64,000 nucleotides of DNA, from contig NZ_JAGGJF010000005.1 of the NCBI RefSeq assembly GCF_030466405.1, forward strand, positions 124,001 to 188,000. The letters run 5' to 3'. Shown here piece after piece: positions 1-7,171 of this stretch. Each line of letters begins with the position of its first letter. The first letter of the stretch is position 1. The notes under the pieces are model-generated. The model made no database searches. It had not been told where the DNA came from and saw nothing but the letters and a program-made list of their open reading frames with translations. This DNA is from Pseudidiomarina terrestris (lineage in GTDB: Bacteria > Pseudomonadota > Gammaproteobacteria > Enterobacterales > Alteromonadaceae). The position numbers and the translations under genes are program-made.

Positions 1-132
1 GGAGAGTTATTAGGTCAAACAGCAAAAGACGTTATCGCTGCCGTTGAAGTTGCAGTGATGATGGCCGCAATTATGCCGGCAATTATGGCTGCCAGCACCA
101 GCGCAGCCACCAGCGGCTCAAGCAGCTGCTAA
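1..132 (+). CDS. C-terminal end of an unknown Ala/Ser-rich protein (partial)
   Basis: Frame 1 is open from the left edge to a TAA at 130-132 and gives 43 residues, so the start lies outside the window. The visible end begins GELLGQTAKDVIAAVEVAVM and continues into a hydrophobic Ala/Met-rich stretch, then a low-complexity Ala/Thr/Ser tail ending in SSSC. Nothing here identifies a family. The tail would suit a small protein with an amphipathic helix or a disordered C-terminus. The NERD-domain gene follows 28 bp downstream on the same strand, so the two may be co-transcribed. Confidence 0.5.
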   Translation, partial: GELLGQTAKDVIAAVEVAVMMAAIMPAIMAASTSAATSGSSSC

Positions 133-160
133 CAGTTTAGTTGTGATGGAGAATAAATAA

Positions 161-958
161 ATGGATGTGACCGCGGTATTGTTTGAGCACGCGAATGACT
201 TGCTGCTTACTTATGGCGGCTATGCTGTCGCGTTGGCGGTACTGGCTGCCTTTTTCAGCTCGGCATGGTTTAAGGGAAAGCTGGGTGAATTTCTGGTTAA
301 CATGGCGGCGTATTTCCGTCTGGACCATGATACCTATCATTTGATTAAAGATGTGACCCTTCCGACGGACACAGGAACCACGCAGATCGATCATATTATT
401 GTCTCCGTCTATGGCGTTTTTGTGGTGGAAACCAAGTATATGAAGGGGTGGATCTTCGGCGCAGAGAAGCAGAAAACCTGGACCCAGAAAATCTATCGGC
501 ATACGACCAAGTTTCAGAATCCTCTACATCAGAACTACAAGCACGTTAAAACGCTGCAGTCGCTGTTAGAACTCAGTGATGAGCAGATTCATTCGGTAGT
601 AGTGTTTATCGGGAATAGTGTGTTTAAGACTGCTATGCCTGCTAATGTGGCCTATGGTGGTGCTTATATTTCCTACATCAAAAGCAAAACCAAACTGGTG
701 TTGAGCAGCGATCAGGTGTTTCAGCTGAAGCAACAAATCGAGCAAGGACGCTTGGAGCGTTCGTTCAAGACGAACCGTGACCATGTGCGTCACGTGCGCG
801 AAACGCTGAACACCAAAGCCAGCGTTGCAGGCAATATCACTTGCCCGAATTGCGGCGGCGCGATGGTGTTGCGGGAGAGTAAGCGTGGAGAAACGGCCGG
901 CCAGCAATTCTGGGGCTGCGGCGCGTACCCGAAATGCCGGGGAATCGTGCAGGTTTAG
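161..958 (+). CDS. NERD-domain protein with C-terminal topoisomerase-type zinc finger
   Basis: 265 residues. A membrane segment at about 18-36 is followed by a NERD (nuclease-related) domain at about 38-160: a GEF motif at 42-44, D77 in QIDHII, the E-x-K of VVETK at 90-92 and NPLHQN at 120-125, matching the predicted metal-dependent nuclease-like core. The C-terminus (227-262) has a four-cysteine zinc finger (C228, C231, C253, C259) of the type found at the end of topoisomerase I. NERD proteins are predicted to act on nucleic acids; their substrates are mostly unknown. The ATG at 161 has a GATGGAGA ribosome binding site in front. The next gene starts 38 bp downstream. The family call is good; the nuclease activity is inferred. 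Confidence 0.85.
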   Translation: MDVTAVLFEHANDLLLTYGGYAVALAVLAAFFSSAWFKGKLGEFLVNMAAYFRLDHDTYHLIKDVTLPTDTGTTQIDHIIVSVYGVFVVETKYMKGWIFGAEKQKTWTQKIYRHTTKFQNPLHQNYKHVKTLQSLLELSDEQIHSVVVFIGNSVFKTAMPANVAYGGAYISYIKSKTKLVLSSDQVFQLKQQIEQGRLERSFKTNRDHVRHVRETLNTKASVAGNITCPNCGGAMVLRESKRGETAGQQFWGCGAYPKCRGIVQV

Positions 959-996
959 CATGTTTCTTCTAGACATTACCTATACCAGGAAGTCTG

Positions 997-1593
997 ATGA
1001 TGCGTAAAAAAGGAACTTTGATTAAATGGAAAGCAGAGCAGGGCTATGGTTTTATTCGGCCTGCGACCGGCAGTAAAGAGATTTTCGTTCACATCAATTC
1101 GTTTGTGAAGCGCAATCGCATTCCGCAAATTGGTTGCGTACTCGAGTACAAAGAGCAACGACAGCGTGATGGAAAAATGCGTGCTGTTGATGTCAGGTAT
1201 AGCAACGCCAGCAATTTTACCTTCAGTTATTCTCTCACATTCGCGATTGTCATTGCGCTCATATACTTAGCAGCAATCTTCTACTACGCGTTCATCGATA
1301 GAATCTGGTACGGCTATCCATTTATTGCTGCAGCGATGAGCGTTATAACTTACATGGCCTACGCACGCGACAAGTATGCCGCTGAAGCGAGTCATCGTCG
1401 CACTGCCGAGAGCACTCTACAATTGCTCGCCTTAATTGGCGGTTGGCCCGGCGCACTTATCGCTCAGCAGCAATTCCGCCACAAGACTCGTAAATTTTCA
1501 TTTCGTGTGGTGTTTTGGCTGGTAGTGCTGGCGAACCTTCTGTTTGTTTGGTCTGCGATTGTGGGGCTGAAGGGAATTCTTGAGTTGGTTTGA
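997..1593 (+). CDS. Cold-shock-domain / DUF1294 membrane protein
   Basis: 198 residues. Residues 1-66 form a cold-shock (OB-fold) domain with the two RNA-binding motifs, GYGFI near 16-20 and IFVHI near 29-33. A membrane helix follows at about 75-99, and the rest is a DUF1294 domain with more hydrophobic segments and the family's YARDKYAA and GGWPGA motifs. CSD-DUF1294 fusions are widespread in proteobacteria and have no settled function; a nucleic-acid-binding domain tethered to the inner membrane is the obvious reading. The start is the first of two tandem ATG codons, with AGGA six bases upstream. It could share a transcript with the NERD gene. Confidence 0.88.
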   Translation: MMRKKGTLIKWKAEQGYGFIRPATGSKEIFVHINSFVKRNRIPQIGCVLEYKEQRQRDGKMRAVDVRYSNASNFTFSYSLTFAIVIALIYLAAIFYYAFIDRIWYGYPFIAAAMSVITYMAYARDKYAAEASHRRTAESTLQLLALIGGWPGALIAQQQFRHKTRKFSFRVVFWLVVLANLLFVWSAIVGLKGILELV

Positions 1594-1941
1594 TTGACGT
1601 TTGGCAGTGTCCGCTAAGTGCCAATTGTGGACATTCAAACAAATGTGTCTTTTGAGCATGGCCTGAGCAATAACGTATAATGATATAATACTGGAAGTTT
1701 GTTGTAACCTTTCACAAATGTACATATTTCGTAAAACAAAGGTTTTAACCTAGCATTCATACCATGAATGGCTGTACATAATTTTATAACCAAATCAAAC
1801 TGGACAGACCAGTAAGGTGTTATATACTTTTATTGTCATTAAACTTGGCTCCCGTCCAGATAACTGGACGGGAAACAGGGATAAGCCCTGCGACTTGAGA
1901 ACTTTCAGGATAGCTTGTTCCTTTATATTAAGGCAATAGAT
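1594..1941. other. 348 bp AT-rich intergenic region with inverted repeats
   Basis: No open frame with a plausible start is seen. The stretch holds a TGTCC/GGACA inverted repeat (1608-1633), a 5 bp inverted repeat ACTGG/CCAGT (1799-1813) and the stronger palindrome at 1851-1872. Its base composition is clearly AT-richer than the flanking + strand genes and resembles the cassette-like region to the right, so the left edge of the accessory region probably lies here. Confidence 0.5.
1851..1872. promoter_or_regulatory. Perfect 9 bp inverted repeat upstream of the GntR-type gene
   Basis: CCCGTCCAG (1851-1859), ATAA, CTGGACGGG (1864-1872). There is no T-tract on either side, so it is not a standard terminator. 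It sits 69 bp before the start of a small HTH protein, where an operator for autoregulation or an RNA hairpin in the 5' leader would be expected. The related half-site ACTGGACAGACCAGT occurs 40-50 bp further upstream. Confidence 0.4.
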
Positions 1942-2172
1942 ATGCTGACACATTTTTCTGGACTTCAAAATAAGTACACCCATTTGAAAGATCTAGTGTG
2001 CTACATAAAAGGTACTTTTAAGGTGGGTGAAAACCTACCTTCAGAGAGAGACCTAGCAGATATTACTGGATACCCTAGGTCAACATTAAGAGAGTCATTA
2101 ATTCGACTTGAGTGCTTTGGCTTTATTTCCATAGAGCATGGAAAACCGATGAGTTACATAAAGGAACTGTAG
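1942..2172 (+). CDS. Small GntR-family winged-helix protein without effector domain
   Basis: 76 residues from the ATG at 1942, which has TAAGG eight bases upstream; an in-frame TTG at 1915 is possible but has no good ribosome binding site. The sequence is almost only a GntR winged helix: VGENLPSERDLADITGYP followed by RSTLRESLIRLECFGFISIE, the recognition helix and wing. Full GntR regulators carry an FCD, UTRA or aminotransferase-like ligand domain after this; here the protein stops a few residues after the wing. It could be a stand-alone regulator or a truncated one. The palindrome at 1851-1872 is a candidate operator. Confidence 0.7.
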   Translation: MLTHFSGLQNKYTHLKDLVCYIKGTFKVGENLPSERDLADITGYPRSTLRESLIRLECFGFISIEHGKPMSYIKEL

Positions 2173-2183
2173 ACTCTAATGCA

Positions 2184-2199
2184 GGGGTCATTAGGCCCC
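2184..2199 (+). terminator. Weak hairpin after the GntR-type gene
   Basis: GGGGTC, loop ATTA, GGCCCC (one G-T pair), followed by TTCAGTTC rather than a real T-tract. It lies 11 bp after the stop codon, so a weak terminator is plausible. Confidence 0.35.
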
Positions 2200-2481
2200 T
2201 TCAGTTCAATCTATGTAGTCGGAAATATGGGTAATAACCCTCTGAGTCAGATTAAGGGAATCTTTTGGGATCAAAGGTGGCACCTAATAATTGGCTGTCC
2301 GAGCTAGTATCTAAGCTTCGTGTTAAACACACTGCAAATGCCAAGAATTAAAATCCACATAACGGTCAAAGCTGGTTTTTAGTTCGTGAGTGGCTGCTCG
2401 GTGCCAAGAGCGGATGTTAACTCCAATATTCAGCGGACGGATTGGAAAACCGCCGGAGCCGGAACGTACAGCAATTACTGG
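2200..2481. other. Noncoding stretch left of the minus-strand cassette-like genes
   Basis: No convincing gene. Positions 2386-2424 resemble a block at 6523-6556; both contain a GTGCCA..GAGC.GATGTT core. AGAGCGGATGTTAA (2407-2420) is also nearly repeated at 5791-5804 (AGAGCGGACGTTAA). A clear attC site after the DUF4160 gene was looked for and not found here. Confidence 0.4.
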
Positions 2482-2913
2482 TCAGTTGCCTTTGTAGAGG
2501 CCCACTGTGCAGTTCGTTGGACGTGTTGAGTTCCAGGCTGCAATAAGCAGCGGTTTTGCTTTCCGGTGCCATAACTCAATTTTCTTTCTGTCGCTGTTAT
2601 CAACTTTACCCTCCAAAACCGCGCAGTTCGCGATGGCGAAGCTCGCATCAACGTTGGGCGATTTCACATGGAAGTGAGGCGGAGGATGCTCGTTTGAGTA
2701 TACTTCAATCTTCAGGCCATTTACTCGCGTTACGAGCTGCCTAATCTCTATAAGAAATATTTCTCCATCCTCTTCCCACACATTGCATGGGTTATGGAGA
2801 ATCGCCTCTAACCAAGCTGCATAATCTTCAAAAGACCTCAACCTCTCTGGATCAACATTGTGGAACCAGGGCGTCTCTTTAAGCTTTTCGATAGGTATTT
2901 CGGATAACTTCAT
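2482..2913 (-). CDS. DUF4160 family protein
   Basis: 143 residues. The C-terminal half carries the DUF4160 signature HPPPHFHV at 76-83, followed by a segment ending in LEGKV and the conserved helix DRKKIELWHRKAKPLLIAAW. The N-terminal ~60 residues form a helical extension longer than in typical stand-alone DUF4160 proteins. DUF4160 genes often lie next to DUF2442 genes and in toxin-antitoxin-like or mobile contexts; no biochemical function is known. No DUF2442 partner is present. GAAAGGG precedes the ATG. Only nine bases separate the start from a CCTAACG box (2923-2929 on +, read GTTAGG on minus), as expected for the first gene of an integron cassette. Confidence 0.75.
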   Translation of the reverse strand: MKLSEIPIEKLKETPWFHNVDPERLRSFEDYAAWLEAILHNPCNVWEEDGEIFLIEIRQLVTRVNGLKIEVYSNEHPPPHFHVKSPNVDASFAIANCAVLEGKVDNSDRKKIELWHRKAKPLLIAAWNSTRPTNCTVGLYKGN

Positions 2914-2921
2914 TCCCTTTC

Positions 2922-2982
2922 ACCTAACGCCCTAGGCAAACTGCCGATGCGGAGCGCAGTATAGTTTTATCCTTAGTAGCAC
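2922..2982 (-). other. Candidate integron attC site, partly degenerate
   Basis: Read on the minus strand it ends with GTTAGGT (R' consensus GTTRRRY), preceded by a seven-base spacer CTAGGGC and an L'-like GTTTGC. This is the same layout as the good attC at 6573-6655 (GTTATG-TACGGGC-GTTAGGC). The other arm is poor: ATAAAAC could be L'' and GTGCTAC a decayed R''. The cut point G/TTAGG would place the DUF4160 gene at the head of its cassette. The R'/L' half is convincing; the whole site is not certain. Confidence 0.45.
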
Positions 2983-3018
2983 TTTGTTGTATATTTTTGA
3001 CATATTCCAATTGCCCAC

Positions 3019-4728
3019 CTATTTTGACAGAATAAGAATATCTCGATTTGGCTCGCGGTCTGCGAGCGATGCATGCGTTTTTACTAGTTGCATATTTTCA
3101 GCGTCGTAAGTAATGCTTCCCATTAAACAAGCCTCAGCAACGGTTGGATGACTATCATGCAAAGATACATAGTTATTCTTTACCCATCCAAGTATGGCTT
3201 TCTTTAATGGTTCTGTGTTGCGGTCTCGGTGTGAAATACTACTTAATCTAAAACCCAAACAATTAAGACTAATCCCCAAATATCGGGCGGCCTTAAAAGA
3301 TTTCAAGTTTTCATACTTATCAAACTCAATCACTTCGTCATATATTAGGCGACGTAGTTTATGGGCGATAACTCTTTGAGACTTGCTCTCACGAAAGCCA
3401 CTTAAGAACGCACTCCATACTGTATTGTATTGAATGTTCCAGCATGGCCACCATGGCTTTGTGACTCCAGCTGCATTGTATATTATTTCTGACATTAGTT
3501 CGGCCACGCGATCATAAATATCGAGGGGAATATGTTTCTTTGCGGGCTTCAAGTGTTTGACAACAATTTCTTCCTCATATTTCTCAAGAAGCTTTATGAG
3601 GTCTGACGCAAAACGCACACATACTCGTAGCCTCTCGTGTATGTCTGTGTCACCGTCCTCTGCCCCATTCAGCCTGTAGACGTCCGAGCATGAGTGCTTA
3701 AATATTTCGAATGCGCGACAGAGTGAGTATGAGTGTTCACACCACATCTTTTTATCCAACATGTCAGCGTATGTAGTCAAGACTGCACGGGCGTACGCTT
3801 CCAGTTGGGATGAAGTCCAGTCACGTGTCAACTCATAATCAACATCAAGTGGTGAAGAACGGAACTTTATTCCAAGTCCTTCTACTAATTTATACGAACC
3901 AAAAATTGCTTTTGTGAAAGGCTTTAGGTCACCAAATAATCCAGATTGATATCGATTATCTTCATGGTATAGGTTAGAATCCGAATGCTTAATTGCTTCA
4001 GTAGATATGTTCTTTGCAAAATGCCCAATTGGCGCATCATATATATTATCGTTAACTGCCGCTTGAAATAATCGGATTGCTGTCCCAGGTGACGCGGCCA
4101 CGACATGTCTACAAAACTTTCGATTTCCAATCATCCACATGATGTCAGAGGCATAATTACCTGGATTTGGACTTATTGTTTCTCCGCGCTCCTGTCGATT
4201 TAGCTGTTCATTAAATTCAGCTCGGTACTTGGCAAAACTCTCTATCAAGCTCTCTGCCGACCGACTAACTTCAGTGGCGATAACAGGTAACTCAGAATCA
4301 GAGCCCCGAAGGAGGTAGTTGAATAACACGTGCCCGTATCTTTTTGCATTCCATTTGGAGAAGATAGGCGGTTTTAGAAAAGCGAAATAAAGCCAAGCCA
4401 TTGAGATAGTCAAAAAAACTGCAGCGAATAGACCTTGAATCACACCGTAAGTTAAATGCGGTACGTAGACAACTGGCCACCCCTGCGCGACCCAAAGGTC
4501 AGCTATCAACGTCCCAAAACCGATAACACCGATAGCCCAAAAAGTAATTTTAGGTAATGGTAGAGGGGAAACGCTGACGCGAAAACGGTACTGTACGTCA
4601 GCAATTGTGAAAACGATTGCTAGTAGAGCGAAGGCCCCAATAAATTCTGCAAACCCGAAGAAATCTGTACCTGTCTGTCCGGTCGCGCGAATAAGACACA
4701 TACCAATAATTTCATATGAGCAGTCCAT
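3019..4728 (-). CDS. Large membrane protein of unknown function (about 569 aa)
   Basis: No family is recognised. The N-terminus has three predicted membrane helices (about 22-43, 58-79 and 92-116), and the remaining ~450 residues look soluble, mostly helical and cytoplasmic, with no nucleotide-binding or nuclease motif that I can see. A membrane anchor plus a large helical domain in an accessory region fits several kinds of phage-defence effector, but nothing specific supports that. The ATG at 4728 and a GTG at 4737 are both possible; neither has a clear ribosome binding site. The gene is AT-rich compared with the core genes and stands alone, with 383 bp of noncoding DNA before the next gene. 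Confidence 0.7.
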   Translation of the reverse strand: MDCSYEIIGMCLIRATGQTGTDFFGFAEFIGAFALLAIVFTIADVQYRFRVSVSPLPLPKITFWAIGVIGFGTLIADLWVAQGWPVVYVPHLTYGVIQGLFAAVFLTISMAWLYFAFLKPPIFSKWNAKRYGHVLFNYLLRGSDSELPVIATEVSRSAESLIESFAKYRAEFNEQLNRQERGETISPNPGNYASDIMWMIGNRKFCRHVVAASPGTAIRLFQAAVNDNIYDAPIGHFAKNISTEAIKHSDSNLYHEDNRYQSGLFGDLKPFTKAIFGSYKLVEGLGIKFRSSPLDVDYELTRDWTSSQLEAYARAVLTTYADMLDKKMWCEHSYSLCRAFEIFKHSCSDVYRLNGAEDGDTDIHERLRVCVRFASDLIKLLEKYEEEIVVKHLKPAKKHIPLDIYDRVAELMSEIIYNAAGVTKPWWPCWNIQYNTVWSAFLSGFRESKSQRVIAHKLRRLIYDEVIEFDKYENLKSFKAARYLGISLNCLGFRLSSISHRDRNTEPLKKAILGWVKNNYVSLHDSHPTVAEACLMGSITYDAENMQLVKTHASLADREPNRDILILSK

Positions 4729-4823
4729 AGGAGTCACACAGCCATTTAATATTCAGTCATAGAATGAACCACTCCATATCGACAATGATTTCTCGATTGG
4801 ATGTGCGTTTAGAATAGATTGGG

Positions 4824-5025
4824 ACACAATATCTAACTTTAATTTTTCGTTATGCCATTGACTGTAAACAACTTAAATGAAGAACGCAATAAAAGCCGCA
4901 ATATTGTGGTGGTAAGCGTACCCTGCCTGATTAGCATCAACCAAGCTTACTCATGACAGAGAGGGGACTTGCTCGCTGAATTAAGCCAAAAGCCCAATGT
5001 CCGTAATTCGCTCAAAGCAGCCTGA
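4824..5025 (+). repeat. Diverged ~200 bp direct repeat, copy A
   Basis: The first 19 bases, ACACAATATCTAACTTTAA, are identical in copy B (7743-7761). Further matches follow in the same order: ATG.CATTGA, TAAACAACTTAAA, AA.ATTGT, CTGATT.GCA.CAA, and the GTCCG..TCGCTC end. Both copies lie upstream of a minus-strand gene start and end in the same palindrome family. Confidence 0.6.
4999..5025. repeat. GTCCG palindrome family member
   Basis: GTCCGTAATTCGCTCAAAGC, one of four intergenic copies sharing CCG-N4-TCGCTC. The right arm (CAGCC) has decayed from CGGAC. The best copy is at 6501-6524. Confidence 0.55.
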
Positions 5026-5045
5026 CTGCCTAATGCCAAAAGTGA

Positions 5046-5121
5046 AGGTTATCGCCCGAAATAACCGGTATGGTTTAGTTCATCCTGCGCCATAGGCGCG
5101 TAGTTTATTGACTTGTTAGAT
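5046..5121 (-). other. Candidate attC site with a decayed R' box
   Basis: On the minus strand: R'' ATCTAAC, spacer AAGTC, L'' AATAAAC, a central variable stem (GCGCC..GGCGC), L' GTTATT, spacer TCGGGC, and GATAACC where R' should be. L'' and L' pair fully apart from one extra A in L'', the unpaired base that orients attC recombination. The 76 bp length and the CGCCCG context match the site at 6573-6655. R' has lost the GTT core, so this copy is probably inactive or recombined. R'' overlaps the last base of the stop codon of the SLATT gene, as in classic cassettes. Confidence 0.55.
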
Positions 5122-5702
5122 TATGTAAAAACATAGATTAGCCAAACAATTTCCATAATCAGAAGAGTAAAATAAATAAAGTACTCAAGAGAGCTGTGAA
5201 AAAGAGCTACAGGGACCCTATACCATCGTTTTTGAAATGAATCAGTCCATTGCGCTTTAACATGATAGTAGTCAACTGGCTTGTGGTTATCGTATTTAGC
5301 CAGCACACGCTCATACATAGTTTGAAGGTCATCGTAATTCTGTTCGGTATGGAGAGTGGAGTTATCTAAGTTCTTTTTAACCTTCATGAGCAAGCTGTGA
5401 AGCTCTCTTCCGCAATCATGGAACTTTTCGGATCTAATACCGAAATTGCTTTTACTCAAAGCTGTGGAAACTACCAAAATAGTAATACTGAAAAATATAG
5501 ACATGAGATCTAGAGACTGTCCGTTAATGGAAGTATTTATCTCCAATGCCCTCGCTAATGATACAAAAATAAGTCCCAGCGAAAAAAATATAACAATCGC
5601 TAGAGATAAACTATTATGGCGCCGCATGCGATTGCTAGCATTGAATCTACAACTAGCTGTTTTATCTATACGCTTATAAATTTCTTCAAAAGTGTCTTTC
5701 AA
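5121..5702 (-). CDS. SLATT-type two-transmembrane protein
   Basis: 193 residues from a TTG start at 5702, chosen because AGGAGG lies five bases upstream; the reading frame extends to another TTG at 5729. Two adjacent membrane helices (LAIVIFFSLGLIFVSLA and LMSIFFSITILVVSTAL) are followed by a long helical, amphipathic region with FHDCGRELHSLL and YERVLAKYDNHKPVDYY and a hydrophobic C-terminus. This layout matches SLATT proteins, which are associated with SMODS nucleotide cyclases or SLOG sensors and are predicted to form pores in anti-phage systems. No cyclase or sensor gene is adjacent, so it would act alone or with an unlinked partner. The family call rests on pattern, not a profile search. 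Confidence 0.65.
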   Translation of the reverse strand: MKDTFEEIYKRIDKTASCRFNASNRMRRHNSLSLAIVIFFSLGLIFVSLARALEINTSINGQSLDLMSIFFSITILVVSTALSKSNFGIRSEKFHDCGRELHSLLMKVKKNLDNSTLHTEQNYDDLQTMYERVLAKYDNHKPVDYYHVKAQWTDSFQKRWYRVPVALFHSSLEYFIYFTLLIMEIVWLIYVFT

Positions 5703-5790
5703 CTGTCCTCCTAAAATATCTAATGACAAAGTACATCAGCGGGTTTGGTATTTTGAGATCTCCAGTTAACCCATTATTGACGGTCCCCCA

Positions 5791-5812
5791 AGAGCGGACG
5801 TTAATAACACGT
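5791..5812. repeat. Half copy of a dispersed intergenic repeat
   Basis: AGAGCGGACGTTAA is nearly repeated at 2407-2420 (AGAGCGGATGTTAA). It looks like one arm of the GTCCG palindrome in reverse. It ends at the stop codon of the following minus-strand gene, where an attC site would be expected, but no attC is recognisable between 5703 and 5811. Confidence 0.35.
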
Positions 5813-6414
5813 CAACCGGTCGAAAAACGTGAGGCAGAGTGTACCGATTTGTTGTATTCCTTATATCTTCGCCAGATTTCACGACGCATTCCAGTTTTCA
5901 TTTTAACTTTTAGCTTCCGGCCGACGCTAGTGCACAAGTAGATCTCTGATGTAAATATTCTAAAAAACGCTTTTATTTTGCTGGCTGGAAATAGAAATCT
6001 ATCTGGTGAGTCAAGCTGTTCTATGAAGTCTGCGGCGAAGTATAATCTAGCTACTTCGCCGTCAGTTAATCTCATTGGGAACTTTGAACAAAGTCTCGAA
6101 ACTCTTATATCTAGATACGGTTGTATCATGGTTCGTTGCTTTTTAAAAAAGGGCGCATGCTTCCAGTGCCACTCAAAATTTGTCACTTGAACTTCACGAG
6201 CACCTACATTCACGAAATCTAGCACATATGCATAGGTGTCTAGTATCATCGGGTCATAGCTTGGAATCAGACTTCCGCTGTAACTTGCCTTAAGTCGAAT
6301 AAATTTATCACGAACTGATAACCATAGCGCTACGCCTGAAATTAAGATTGTTCCAAAGGCTGAAACCCAGGGCGCAAAGCTGTTGATGCACTGCCATGTA
6401 TTACAAGCTTCCAA
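5812..6414 (-). CDS. Hypothetical single-pass membrane protein
   Basis: 200 residues from TTG, supported by TAGGAGT five bases upstream. One N-terminal membrane helix at about 15-33 (WVSAFGTILISGVALWLSV) is followed by a positively charged juxtamembrane stretch and a ~150-residue soluble domain rich in beta-type segments (YAYVLDFVNVGAREVQVTNF). The C-terminus is strongly basic. The arrangement is common among cassette and prophage hypotheticals, but no family name can be given. GTTATTT lies 19-25 bases before the start, at a cassette-boundary-like position. Confidence 0.7.
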   Translation of the reverse strand: MEACNTWQCINSFAPWVSAFGTILISGVALWLSVRDKFIRLKASYSGSLIPSYDPMILDTYAYVLDFVNVGAREVQVTNFEWHWKHAPFFKKQRTMIQPYLDIRVSRLCSKFPMRLTDGEVARLYFAADFIEQLDSPDRFLFPASKIKAFFRIFTSEIYLCTSVGRKLKVKMKTGMRREIWRRYKEYNKSVHSASRFSTG

Positions 6415-6500
6415 GTTTACTCCTAGCTATAAAAATAACGCTCACCATATAAATTTTATGGTCTAGTTTAGCTTATTTTGTAAAGTAAGAATCTTCCAAT

Positions 6501-6524
6501 GTCCGCTGTTCGCTCACAACGGAC
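6501..6524. repeat. GTCCG palindrome family member (best copy)
   Basis: GTCCG at 6501-6505 and CGGAC at 6520-6524 enclose CTGTTCGCTCACAA. Related copies are at 4999, 7920 and 9620, each in a gap between minus-strand genes. Similar GTCCGC..GCGGAC palindromes occur between genes in marine gammaproteobacteria, so this may be a host-wide family rather than part of the cassettes. Confidence 0.6.
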
Positions 6525-6572
6525 TAACGGCTGAGTGCCAGAAGCCGATGTTGGCTTTAAGACACTTTTTTT

Positions 6573-6655
6573 AAAGCCTAACGCCCGTACATAACTGGAT
6601 TCGAGAAACAGAGCGGAGCTTTTTGCGATCTGCGTTTATGCGATTGTTAGGCTTT
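6573..6655 (-). other. Integron attC recombination site (near-canonical)
   Basis: The outer ends form a perfect 10 bp inverted repeat, AAAGCCTAAC (6573-6582) and GTTAGGCTTT (6646-6655). On the minus strand the order is R'' GCCTAAC, spacer AATCG, L'' CATAAAC, variable arm, L' GTTATG, spacer TACGGGC, R' GTTAGGC. L'' pairs with L' apart from one extra A, the extrahelical base typical of attC. The stop codon of the membrane-protein gene lies inside R''. Box consensus, complementarity, spacing and position relative to the gene all agree. Confidence 0.8.
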
Positions 6656-7159
6656 CTCTTCTGCATTATATGCTTCTATTTTTGCTTGCACGGCCTCAAT
6701 TAATGAAATCTGTTCCATAGCCACTTGATTACCTTTTTGAGCTTCTGTTCCCATATACAACCAAGGGCTTAACTTAAGAATGAGGCTACCAGTTATAAAA
6801 AAGTACGCAATAGACATCCCCCCAAGCCAATAAAGACCATTCCAAAGACAAAGGCCTCCCCATATAAATCCTGCCAGGCGCAGGCCATTTAACAGAGCTG
6901 AATATGCCTGTGCTCCACTAGGAAACCAGAAGTGCAGGTGATAGCGTTGATAAACTTCAACTTCTTTAGGGTGAAGTTGTTGGCAAAGTGGAGCGTTTTT
7001 TGCTGGCTTTGTGAAAATGTTAGACAGCATAATTAATAGCCAGAATAAGTATGCCAATACCACAAATGTTATTGATGATGCCTCGAGAGATACGAAGCTG
7101 ACCAAGCCAGATACGACAATGACAATTAGTGCAATAATATTCCCCAGCATTGCTCCCAT
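6647..7159 (-). CDS. Multi-pass membrane protein, second gene of a two-gene cassette
   Basis: 170 residues with about four membrane helices in two pairs: GNIIALIVIVVSGLVSFVSL and ITFVVLAYLFWLLIMLSNIF, then two more between about 88 and 130. The central hydrophilic loop carries CQQLHPKEVEVYQRYHLHFW. The family is not recognised. The start has AAGGAG nine bases upstream. The gene begins 12 bp after the cysteine-rich gene and its stop codon overlaps the attC R'' box, so the two genes appear to form one cassette bounded at about 6582 and 7595. A membrane protein paired with a small metal-binding partner suggests a functional pair, but what it does is not visible. Confidence 0.7.
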   Translation of the reverse strand: MGAMLGNIIALIVIVVSGLVSFVSLEASSITFVVLAYLFWLLIMLSNIFTKPAKNAPLCQQLHPKEVEVYQRYHLHFWFPSGAQAYSALLNGLRLAGFIWGGLCLWNGLYWLGGMSIAYFFITGSLILKLSPWLYMGTEAQKGNQVAMEQISLIEAVQAKIEAYNAEEKA

Positions 7160-7171
7160 TTAAATAGCTCC

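Larger units (their letters stand above)
4738..5045. other. Noncoding region holding copy A of a diverged repeat
   Basis: No gene is apparent. Positions 4824 to about 5025 are similar along most of their length to 7743 to about 7945, and the region ends with a GTCCG palindrome and a GCCTAATG box (5030-5037) resembling a decayed cassette boundary. It may be the remains of a cassette that has lost its gene. Confidence 0.5.

Noticed and set aside
1851-1872. Strong palindrome as a Rho-independent terminator
   Set aside because: No T-tract on either strand, and it lies upstream of the following gene rather than after a stop codon.
4830-5121. ATCTAAC at 4831 as the R' partner of the ATCTAAC/GTTAGAT box at 5115
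   Set aside because: The boxes match, but the distance (290 bp) is far beyond known attC lengths, and the same ATCTAAC occurs in repeat copy B without any partner.
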